Assembly: GCF_000143415.4 (NCBI RefSeq)
Contig: NW_003314318.1
Span: 918,184-982,183, forward strand
Source of the DNA: Selaginella moellendorffii
Lineage: Eukaryota; Streptophyta; Lycopodiopsida; Selaginellales; Selaginellaceae
Direction: 5' to 3'
Length of the DNA: 64,000 bases
Shown here: one piece after another, positions 43,056 to 54,844 of the stretch
How positions within the stretch are numbered: the first letter of the stretch is position 1
Layout: each line of letters begins with the position of its first letter
Made by a program: the position numbers and the translations under genes
The notes under the pieces: model-generated
Seen by the model: the letters and a program-made list of their open reading frames with translations, nothing else
What the model was told of the DNA's origin: nothing
Database searches by the model: none

Positions 43056-43598
43056 GTGGATCCATGGAGACGGCCAAACCGCCAGCTTTTCTTGCGGCAT
43101 TGACTAGAACCTGCCCAGCAGAAAAAGAGAGGGCGCCACTTTGACGCATTCAATCGACACGCTGCGTTAGCTGGAACGTTAAAAAAGTTGCTGCTCCATT
43201 CCTTTAACTCTCCCCTGTAGAACCGCCGGGATTGCTGCTCTTCGCTTGCTCGATTGAATCTCTAGCGCGTTGAATTTGTCCTTTTCCGCTCCCTGCGACT
43301 TTCACTTGGTGTGAGATTGCGACTGCTTCAATTCAATCCCCTCTTTCAAACGCGAGAATCTTTGTTTTTTTTAAGGGATCGCGCTATAAAGTTTCGTCGC
43401 TAGAAGAATTGAATGACTCGCGTGCTCAATCGCAACTCTACAAGTCTACAAGAAATTTCTCTGTGCTTTGGAGTGGATTGGAATCAACCAGATCAGCTCT
43501 TGCTTCTCGAATCCATCGAGAAAGAATAGTTTTTCCAATTTCGTGCTACCTCTGCTAGATAAGAGAAATCCCCCTTTTCTCTATCGAGGGACCGGGAA

Positions 43599-44078
43599 AT
43601 GGATCAAGGCGACGACTACAGTGATGGCAAGAGCTCCACCGGGAGGTCCCCCAGCAGCTGGAGATCAGTGCTAGCATCGCTCAAGAAGCATCTCCAATTC
43701 CTCTCGCCCATTCGCTGCCTGGCCATGACTCGCGATTCCTACGTCCGAGGGATGAATAGCTTCGCGGCTAGCAGCGGCGGCATGATGATCCAGGGGCCTC
43801 ACATTGGCGCGCTCTCCAGGAACGCCAGCCGATCGGCGAGCGAGGACGAGGACGATCTCTACCAGTTGATCCGGGCGGCGAGCATGAGAAAGAGTCGCAG
43901 TAGCGGTCTTCATGGATCTGGGGAGAATTTGGGGCCGGCGACGCTGCCGAGGAGCGCCAGCGTCCAAGAACAGGGGATTAAATTCGCGCACCGCGGCAAG
44001 ATCGTCCCCCGGAGCGTGAGCCACAGTGCGATGAGCAGATTTCCACGAACAGTGCTGGAATCCACTCAAGAAGAATAG
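43599..44078 (+). CDS. small Ser/Arg-rich protein, unrecognised
   Basis: Uninterrupted 159-residue frame from ATG 43599. Basic Ser-rich segments (SWRSVLASLKKHLQFLSP, RNASRSASEDEDDLYQLIRAA, MRKSRSSG, LPRSASV, RGKIVPRSVS) contain several R-x-x-S sites that could be phosphorylated. No membrane helix or signal peptide. The GC level is gene-like and the 5' flank is long, without competing frames. A coding gene is likely; the function is unknown. Confidence 0.6.
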   Translation: MDQGDDYSDGKSSTGRSPSSWRSVLASLKKHLQFLSPIRCLAMTRDSYVRGMNSFAASSGGMMIQGPHIGALSRNASRSASEDEDDLYQLIRAASMRKSRSSGLHGSGENLGPATLPRSASVQEQGIKFAHRGKIVPRSVSHSAMSRFPRTVLESTQEE

Positions 44079-44433
44079 GATCATCATGGATCGCGAAAGA
44101 ATCTCTCGAGTGATCGTTGTTTCCTCAATTTAAATTGTAATTCACTTATTTCCACGGAAAAAGATCCGGTTCCAGGATCTTGCAGCTTTTCCTTTGTCGA
44201 TCAAGCAATCGGGACGAAGTCCAGAGAAGCTGGCAAAGGATTTTGATGAGCTCAAGCTGATGGTAACACAAGATCCAAAGCTCCGCAAAAATCGCACACG
44301 AGAGCTAGAGCTAGAGGACTCTTCTAGATTCTCTCTTATCACATACTTTCGGTCAAGTCAAACTGTTCTGGTCATCGGTATCATTGACTGATCCATTCTT
44401 GCAAAAATGACAAGGAGCCCTAATCTTTGAGCG

Positions 44434-44775
44434 ATGGAGGCGGCAGCCGCGATCGATGAGGAGCACGAGGTGTATGGCGCCGAGATCCCTGACGAGGTCG
44501 ACGAGGAAGCGCACGAAAAGGCCGAAGGGCCCGCCAGAGACGATGGATCTGCCAAGGTTTTTCTCTTCTTAACTTCCTCTTCTCGATCTGCGAGCTTTCT
44601 TGGAGTTTTAGGAGCTCGAGGACATGAAGAAGCGGCTGAAAGAAATGGAGGACGAAGCAGCGGCTCTGCGAGACATGCAAGCCAAGGTCGAGAAAGAAAT
44701 GGGTGCTAGCCAAGGTAATAATCAATCTCTTCTCATTAGAAAAAATCATACCATACAGAGATCTTGACAGGAGTT

Positions 44776-44837
<62 letters not shown>

Positions 44838-45584
44838 TTTTTTGTTTTGCAGATGCTAATGCGGCCTCTCAAGCAGGAAAAGAGGAAGCTGATGCTCGCT
44901 CCGTCTACGTTGGCAATGTAAGTCTCTCGCCCTTCACGTTGAGCTTCTTTCGATCTTTACTTATCTTCCTGTTTCCTTTGGAAAAAAAAAAAGAGAGAGA
45001 AAAAATATATCAGTTTTTGCTTGTTACTCAGGTGGATTACTCGTGCACTCCCGAAGAAGTCCAGCAGCATTTCCAATCTTGTGGAACTGTGAACCGGGTG
45101 ACGATTCTCACAGACAAGTTTGGACAACCGAAGGGGTACTGTGCAAACTTTTGTGATAATCTTGAGTTGAGGCCTTGTGTTTTCCTGTCAGATACGCGTA
45201 TGTTGAGTTTCTCGAAGGAGAAGCCGTCCAAAATGCGATTTTGCTGAATGAATCGGAGCTCCATGGACGTCCATTAAAGGTATATAAGGTTTCCTCCAAA
45301 GTTGAATTTGGATTCTATAAATTTTTGTATCAGGTGTCTGCGAAGAGAACCAATGTTCCCGGGATGAAACAATACCGCGGGAGGAGATTTGATCCATCCT
45401 ACGCTTACATGACACGGAGAGCGTACATGCCACCTTATGCCTACGCTCCTTACGGATTCGGGTAAAGAATCGAGTGCAAAGCTCCTTTCCGGAACTTGTC
45501 TCTGGCTCACGCGTGGGTGTACATTCTTCTGCCAGGAAAATTCCGAGGTTCCGAAGGGCAATGCGATACAGGCCTTACTTCTGA
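44434..45584 (+). CDS. PABN: nuclear poly(A)-binding protein (PABPN1/PABN type)
   Basis: Seven exons: 44434-44556, 44612-44714, 44853-44917, 45032-45135, 45192-45279, 45334-45461, 45536-45584; 219 residues. An acidic N-terminus is followed by a short coiled coil ([20 protein letters not shown]) and one RRM with RNP2 SVYVGNVDY and RNP1 KGYAYVEF. The tail is Arg/Tyr-rich ([20 protein letters not shown], then [11 protein letters not shown]). This is the PABPN1 layout; these proteins control poly(A) tail length in the nucleus. Intron 2 contains a (CT)n tract. Confidence 0.94.
44779..44834. repeat. (TC)n microsatellite in an intron
   Basis: About 27 TC units in intron 2 of the PABN gene, upstream of its 3' splice site, where it forms an extended polypyrimidine tract. 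Confidence 0.95.
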
Positions 45585-47071
45585 CTGTTGCCTGGAATAT
45601 ATGCTCGATTGGATCGTATCTATTGGGATTCAAGCAAAAGAGCCCAAAAAAGAATGGAAAAGAGCAAGATACTCGCCTTTTATCAAAGGAGAGAGATCAT
45701 CACGAATCGGGAGAAGAAGCGCAAGAAGATTGTGCAGAGCTTCGCTTTTCTGTCTGCGTTTTGAGAGCCATAGTGCGTCATTCTTTTTCAGTGCCTGGAA
45801 CTAGAATCCTTGTTAAGGCAGTTTAATTTATTAATAATCAGCCTTTCTGTCTGTGATGTAGTGGCTAAGCTATAGTGCGTTGCTTCATTTTTAAGTTGGA
45901 GCTCGCTGAAAGAACGAACGCAAAGCTTTTCTTTAAGAAATATAAGATTCGACACCCGTGGTTGACGTTGTTACACAAAGAGACAATGTTTTTTTGTTGT
46001 TTGGGACTTGTTCTCCACTTATAGATATTTTTATCAATTGATAAGTGCTAGCAGGATCCCCCTTTTCTCTTTGCAACACAGGATATATTATACCAAAGGC
46101 AAAAAGAGAGAGATTTAGCCGATCATCGTGTTATCTGGGAGATTTTGGCCAAATTATCTTAAAGAAAAGGGAGAAAGATTTGAGAGGAGCTCCACTACAC
46201 CAATTGCGGCTCTCTGAAACTCAATCATTCCGCATTGTGCTCTGTGACCACCAGCATTTCATTTCATAGCATTTCCGGAGTTTGAGATTTGCAGCTCCCC
46301 ACAAGATTACAAAGCCCACCCACACACACACACATAGCTTTCGAAAAAACTCAAGTGCCCTCGATACGATCGTGAGATCTGGCAAGTCTTGCCAGCAAAA
46401 CTGTGGGAGGTCGTAAACAAGGCATCAACCGAAATGATCCTGGCATGAACCTTGGGAACTTCTCATGACCTCAAACTTATCACGGTGCATGCGCCCTGTA
46501 TCAATGATACCCATATATACAATTAAGTACGCATACGCAAAACAGAAAAGCTTAGGTAAAGGCTGGACAAAAGTAAAGCGGAGGTCAACCAGCTTTTGTG
46601 CCAATTGATCGATCGCGGATACATACACTGCATGGAAGTCGATTCCAACACGCTGCTTTTTTGGGTGGCGCAGCACTAATGTGCTCGAGCACGAGCGAGG
46701 AGGACATTTAGGACAGACAAAGAACTTACGTGACAAAAAAGAAAGCGAGCAAAAGCTCTTTCGTGCTTCCTTGGAGACAACCAAAAGGAAAGGAAAAAGA
46801 AAGTTAGGGCTCATCCACAGGGACCGCCACAAACCCTAGAGAATAGAGAATATGCCCCCAATCTTCCAATAGAAAAATTCGCTTGCATTATCAACCCCAA
46901 AGAATGTCAACTATGGGGGCAAGTAAATAAGAGAGGAGATCGATCATATCATAGTGTTTGATTATTTTTTTGTATGCCCCACGCTTAACTGTCTGGCTCC
47001 TCCACGTCATGCTCCCATGACCTCGCGTGCTAGCAATCACCATAATGCGGCGCATGCTCCCATTCGCCCTT
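45585..47071. other. intergenic stretch without confident gene
   Basis: Contains the PABN 3' UTR. A minus-strand open frame at 46832-46425 shows no recognised domain and no start context, so it is not called. A (CA)n run lies at about 46319. Confidence 0.55.
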
Positions 47072-47148
47072 CCACGTGGCCGACCTCCCGGTGTTCCTGG
47101 CGGCCAGGATGGTGCCACGTGGACACCGCGCGGATGTTGGCCACGTGG
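47072..47148. promoter_or_regulatory. cluster of three G-boxes upstream of ACL5
   Basis: CCACGTGG occurs exactly at 47072-47079, 47115-47122 and 47141-47148. TATATAG follows at about 47180. G-boxes bind bHLH and bZIP factors in plants. The cluster lies about 30-110 bp ahead of the TATA-like box, a plausible promoter position, leaving a leader of roughly 320 nt before the ATG at 47538. Confidence 0.6.
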
Positions 47149-47537
47149 ATTGGGCTCTAGCACGCGCGATCGCTTATTCCCGATATATAGCCCTCTTTTT
47201 TGCTCTTTGAAACCAGGGTTTCACAGCGATAACGTGTTTTTTTATTTTGTCTCGAGCGAGCGAGCGATCGATCGATCGATCGGCGTCGAGTGAGCTCTTC
47301 TTTTTCTTGCGGATCATCTGCTCGGAGCTCGCGCACCGCAAAATCTGGTGTTGGCATCGCATTGTCGCCGTGTGCGAGCTTTTTCTTCGCTCGATTCTTC
47401 GCCTTCTCCACTCGCGACGCGGGGCGGCGACGTGGGATCTTTGCCAAGGTTTCGTCATAGGAAATGTGAAGCGAGGATCGATCTCTCACGGGCAAATGCC
47501 TTTTGGCCGCATTTTGGTTCTTGACAGGAAAGGCGAT

Positions 47538-49205
<1,668 letters not shown>

Positions 49206-49582
49206 TTTAATACCCGGGATTTTGTATCGGCTCATATGTACATTATAAGTCGAATGAATGGACTTTTATAACTTGCAAGATATTGTCTTTCTTGACCATG
49301 GTAGACTATAGAAATCTTTTGACCATTGGACCGAATATACCAGCTAAAACCCTCGAGGTTTTTAGGCATATTTAAACGTCTGGCTATGGCGGCGTTAGAC
49401 AGTAGTTGCGTGTTTGGTGCGTGCTAGGCTAGGGTTCTTCATTCGTTCTTTGGGAGGGGGGAGCCTAGGGCGTGCTTCTTGCGTCTGGCGGCCGCATTCT
49501 TGCCGCGCTCTTCTTGGATTCTCGGCTTGGATTTTTGGAGCGCATCAAAGTGGCGGGCGGCGGCGGCGGTGGTGGCGGCGGT

Positions 49583-51937
49583 ATGGCGGCGAAAGAGGAT
49601 CATCAGCACCTTGTTCACGATCAGCTGCCAGATATCGACTACTGCCCCAACGATAGCCCCGGCATCGGTAATCTTTGCTTGGGGATTCCTTTTTCTCTTG
49701 TTTCTTCCAGGGGTTAACGAGCTTGTTCTTCTTGCTTCTTTCTTGTTGCATCGCAGCCGAGGCCGTTCTCTTGGGATTCCAGCATTTTGTCACTATGATC
49801 GGGACAACCGTGCTCATTCCCAGCTTGTTTGTATACGAAATGGGGGGGAACACGGTAATCGAACAGTGCTTTCCTTTGTTTTTTCTCTTTTTTATGATTC
49901 TTCCACTCATCCTCGCTTCTCTCGCAGGAGCAGCTCATTCGAGTGATTCAAACGCTCCTCTTTGTGAATGGAGTTATGACTCTCGTGCAAAGCTTCTTTG
50001 GCACGAGGCTGCCAATTGTTATGAATGCGTCCTTCTCGTATGTGATACCAATATGGAGGATTGTGAACTCGCCGAGGTATCGCTCCATATTTGAGGATTA
50101 CGAGGTGAGACCACCGCCTAAAGAGTTTCTTTGTTTCTATCCTTTCGCTCACTTTGCTTCTGTGTGTTCACAGAGGTTCTACCATACACTCCGAGCTATT
50201 CAAGGGGCTTTGATCTGCGCATCGATCATACAGATCATCCTTGGCTTCAGTGGTCTTTGGGCAGTTTTGTTGCAGTAAGTGTGATTAACTTCTGGCCTCT
50301 CAACTCCAGGGTTATGACTTGTGTGAGATCTTGCTTGACAGCTACCTTTCACCTCTTTCTGTTGCGCCAGTCATTGCTCTAGTCGGCCTCGGACTGTTCG
50401 AGTATGGGTTTCCTGGGGTCAGCAACATTGTTTCCCATAATAATCGCTAGAATAACCTGTTTGTCAGGTTGCGAGCTGTATCGAGATTGGACTTCCCGAA
50501 GTTATTCTCCTTATAATTATTTCCCAGGTTGCTTTCTAAGCGTGTTTTGGCTTCTGATGATCACTGCCCTTTTTTATGTAGTTCCTGGGGAGGCTAACCG
50601 CTAAGAAAAAACTGCCTTTTTTTGAGCGCTTTCCAGTGCTTATAAGCGCGGCCATTATATGGGCTTATGCTCATCTACTGACCGTCAGTGGTGCATATAA
50701 ACACGCGACAGAGCTTGGAAAAGATCACTGTCGAACAGACCGAGCTCACTTCGTGAAAACTGCCCCCTGGTATGATTTGAAGTTTCTGATGTTGGAGTTA
50801 AATCAAGCCTGACTTCAGGGTGCGACTTCCATTTCCTCTTGAATGGGGTGCTCCAACATTTAATGCCGGTGATGCATTCGCTTTCCTTGCATCGGCTTTT
50901 GTTTCACAAGTTGAGGTACGCTCAAAAGTGTAGATTGTAAACCTGCAACTAACGTGCTCATGGACGAACAGTCCACAGCGACAATATACGGTGTGTCAAG
51001 GCTGTCGAATGCAACTCCGCCACCGCCTTTCATCGTGGGCCGAAGTATCGGTTGGCAGGTTTGTAAAGTGTTTTCCTTCATATCTTGATTATCGCGTTCT
51101 GGTTTGCAGGGTATCGGTGTTCTTTTGAATGGTCTTTTTGGAACAATCACGGGGTCCGCTGTTTCCGTGTAAGTAGAAAGCTAGAAATTTGTGAAAACGT
51201 TTTTCAACACATCTGTTGTCCTCTTCCAGGGAAAATGCTGGGCTTGTTGGTCTTACCAGAGTTGGCAGTAGGCTTACTGTTCAAATTGCAGCACTGTTTA
51301 TGATAGTTTTGTCTATCTTTGGTACCTTCAGACAACCTCGCGATCTGTTACACTCATTTGTTTTTTCATGCAGGAAAATTTGGAGCTATTGTTGCTTCAA
51401 TTCCCCAGCCGATCGTCGCTGCTATAAATTCTGTTCTTTACGCTGTCCTTGGTAAGCCTTACAAGTATTTCTCACAACCTTGTTTTACTTTCCTTCCTCA
51501 GCTGCCGTTGGACTTTCATATCTTCAATTCACGAATCTAAATATCATCCGCAACTTATTCATTCTGGGCTTCACGCTTTTTATGGGGTTCTCAATTCCAC
51601 AGTACTTCTACGAATTCACTATCTCCAGTGGACACGGCCCTGTACATACTGGAGCAGGCTGGGTAAGGTTTTCATGTCTGGCTGTGCCAGAGAGCGACAC
51701 TTCGCTAACTTGTCCACCGTGCAGTTCAATGATATCCTCAACACAATATTTTCATCGAATGCCATGGTGGGGTTCATCCTTGTAGTCATCCTCGACAACG
51801 CGCTCAAGACTCATAAGAAGAACAGGGGATACGGCTGGTGGAAAAAGTATCACAAGTGGAAGACGAGTGCCACCAACGAGGAGTTTTACAAGCTGCCATT
51901 CAACCTGAACAAGTACTTCCCGCCGCCACAGGTCTAA
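49583..51937 (+). CDS. nucleobase-ascorbate transporter (NAT/NCS2 family)
   Basis: About twelve short-intron exons; the first are 49583-49667, 49757-49854, 49928-50104, 50174-50274 and one from 50342. ATG 49583 follows a GGC repeat. The N-terminus has YCPNDSPG and GFQHFVTMIGTTVLIPS, typical of plant NATs. Further family landmarks are QTLLFVNGV, LPIVMNASFSYVIPIW, VALVGLGLFEYGFPG, the signature region SQVESTATIYGVSRLSNATP, and AAINSVLYAV. The C-terminus (WWKKYHKWKT, LPFNLNKYFPPPQV) is plant-type. About 12 membrane helices are expected. Substrates are purine or pyrimidine bases in characterised relatives; ascorbate transport is not established for plants. Confidence 0.94.
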
Positions 51938-53171
51938 GCAAAGGCTCAACTCAGACGCCAGGCGGAGAGAGAGAAAACACAAGAACCGCATGACACTCAG
52001 ACACACATACGTCTCTTTTGCGAGAAAAGCTGCCGCCTGCGATCACTTCAGTGTTCCTGGTTTCTTTCCATCCATGTACATCGAGACCTGTGCCGCTGCA
52101 CCGCTGCCCCGCTGCTGGGCGACGACGAGTAGGAGGGAGGAGGCGGTAGGCATGAACTTTACATCAACAGTCTTGCTACACAGCTAGTGTTCCGCTGCTA
52201 CTAAAGCTCTTTTGTTCTGTTAACTACATTGGAGAGAAGCTGTGAACGCAGATCTGTCACTGTAGTAGCGGTTCGATAATGCTGCTGCTCTTGCAGGCAG
52301 CTGTTCCCAGATTTTGTTCCTCCTTTGGTGCTGCTGCTGGTGCTGGTGTTATCAAGGTCCACTCCTCTCTCTAGGTACTTATTTGCATTCCAGCATTTAG
52401 AGGATATGAGCTTTTTGCAGCAGTGGCAACCTGCTGTGTGAGCTCAGCTCACCAGCCATGTAGGTGGTAACCCTCCCCAAAAGTGTGTGTCAGCCACCAC
52501 TGCCTGCCTGCCTGCAGTCTAGGTGGATGTTGACCATAGCCAGATGCCAAACATGATGCCAGTCCTTGCTTTGTGTTGGAGCATTATGTGTTACAGCATG
52601 ATTGTGTTGGTAATGTGTATGGAGGAGAGGCAACACAGGTCTTGGACAACTGGAGAAGAAAAAGCATTCCTTGAGTTGAAGGAGGGAGGCTGTATGTTTG
52701 AAGTGTCACATGGCTAGCTAACATGATCATAAAGAAAGAATCTGTGCATTTTTCTGTGGTTTGTGGCTCAAATGATGCCAGCCAGGCCCCATGTGAGCAG
52801 GGGCAGGACAGCCATTTAGGCCAACAAGAAAATAAAAAAGAGAACATCACAGAGTCACATGTTTGTTTTCTTGGAGGTTTTCCTTCTCTCTCTCTCTCTG
52901 TTGTTTTTTTTTTCCCTCTGTTTTTGTCATTGCCAGAGGCAACCCCTGGTGCCCATTGATTGATTGATTGATTTTGATGGGCCGACTGTTTTTTGGTTGA
53001 TCATGGTATTCCATGGGCTACTAGGTTCAGAGAGAGCTCTGCTGGACCAAGGTTTCAAGCAATGTACACTGGCTGGATCTGATCACCTAGCTATCACCTT
53101 TTGATTTTACAAGTTGGTGATGCTCTGTTACTCTGGTGTGTTTGTGTGTCTGAAAAGATGAAGTTGGTGTC
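51938..53171. other. 3' UTR and intergenic DNA without recognised gene
   Basis: Long GT/CT-rich stretch between the NAT gene and the 3' end of the PADRE gene. Contains GCTGCTG runs near 52280-52350 and TTGATTGATTGATTGATT near 52956. No protein-coding or tRNA signal was accepted. Confidence 0.55.
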
Positions 53172-53814
53172 TCAGCTGCCTCCCATTTCTGAAATGCTGT
53201 AGAGAGATGGCCTCCATTGCCCAGGCCGGCTGTTGAGAGGTTTGAGATCCGTGGCGGCTGCAGGTGCAGCTTGCTGCGGCTGCTGATGAAGAGAAGAAAA
53301 GTTTCTGTGAAGCTCCTTTCTAGAAAAAGATTACAAGTGGTACCTGAAGTAGTACATTGCTGAACTTGAAAGTCCGGGTTGATTCAGGGGTGACTTTGGA
53401 CGCGGCAATGCTTTGCTTGATCGCATCCTTGGGTATCTTTATGTTTCCTTTGCCTTCAGTGAGATCTCCAATCACTTCTGCAAACCGATTTATAAGATCA
53501 CTTGTCCCACAAACACTCTGCCTATCGTGCCATCAGAGGAGAAAAACACGAGTGTAGTTACCTTCATACGTGACAAGGCGATAGCATTTCCCAATGCTGA
53601 GCATCGCTGCCGGCGGAAGCAACTTGAGCTTGGGCTTGAAAGATTGCGAGCCGGAACTGGGCGATGCCTTCGGCCACACGAACATTCCAACGTAATGACC
53701 CGGATTTTGCAGCATCAGCTGCCTCGCAGTCACACTCCAGTAGATTTTCTCGATTCGTCCTCCTGGGTACTCCACCACTGCAGCCACTGCATCCGATGCA
53801 TGGCAATTCCCCAT
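53172..53814 (-). CDS. PADRE (DUF4228) domain protein
   Basis: Exons 53814-53562, 53477-53344 and 53282-53172, in phase. It starts MGNCHASD, an N-myristoylation-type start with Cys. The PADRE fold follows: VVEYPGGRIEKIYWSVTARQ, LMLQNPGHYVGMFV, KLLPPAAMLSIGKCYRLVTYE. A long tail ends RPSLYSISE, the C-terminal motif of this plant family. Members respond to stress and pathogens in seed plants; the biochemical function is unknown. Confidence 0.9.
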
Positions 53815-54844
53815 CGCCAAAACCACACCAAGAAGGAAAACAGTGGCACCGAAAGAAACGCTTTCAAGCTCTCGATCGACCTCGCCTCGAATTGCGAGAG
53901 AAACGCTCACACGCTAGCTTTTCCACACGACCTTGACAAATTCTGTGAGTTCTATCCCAATGTAAAGTTGCGGAAGATCTCTTTCGCGCTACTGTTTCGT
54001 CCACTCAAGATTGTCGAGCGTCGCGAAACTAAACGATGAAACGAACTAAAGGCCCACAGATCGACAAGACAGGGAGAGAATGAGAGAGATGGAGAGACAA
54101 AGCACAGAGAGCGCAGTGCAGCCTTACAGGAGAAGAGCTCGCTTTGAGAGAAAGAAAGAAAGAAAGACAAAAACAAAAGAAAGCAGCCAAATGCTAGCCC
54201 TATGATCGATTGATGCGTGTTGTGTCGTTTTATTCCTTTGCTATTTGCCCCACTGCTCCATCTCCATCTGTTCTTCGTCGATACAGACACACACCACCAC
54301 CAAAAAACGCTCCCCTTTAAATCCCCATTTCACATCCTCTGATCGTCTGGCTGACTTGTAACTCCGGATCCATCTTTGCTTGCTCGCTCGATTGCCTGTG
54401 TGTGAGGAAATCTCGCGGATATCAAGAACAAGAACCACATAAGGATGGATTTTTGCAGTGCCGGCGATTGGATCGACCGATTCGATTCTTGGGCGTAATT
54501 TGGATTGCTGGGTCGATTCGTTGGGCTGAGCGTTGATCGCTCGCACTCAATCATGCTACCGCCGACAGGCTCTGCGAGAGAATGGGTAAATGCCCGCTGC
54601 TGGGCATCTCAGGATTGGAGCGATCGAGAGAAAGAAAATGGTTTCGTGGGTCCCTTGTACCGCAACAACCCTACTACTTTCATTCATTTCGATCCACCAG
54701 CGAAGTCGCCAGTCGCCATAGCCAATGCTTCCCTCACCCCCTGCTCTTTCATTTAATGCCCAGGTGGGCGAAGAAGAAAGGTGAATATACCAGCGCACAT
54801 TCCACCGCGGGGAACTATGCCAGGAATATGCCTCGTCCTGCTCG
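53815..54844. promoter_or_regulatory. divergent intergenic region between the PADRE and PPR-DYW genes
   Basis: 1.03 kb separate the two start codons. It contains GAAAGAAAGAAAGAAAGAC at about 54150, pyrimidine-rich tracts and no coding signal. Both promoters must lie here. Confidence 0.45.

Noticed and set aside
46425-46832. Minus-strand 135-codon open frame as a gene
   Set aside because: No domain, poor start context and no supporting splice sites.
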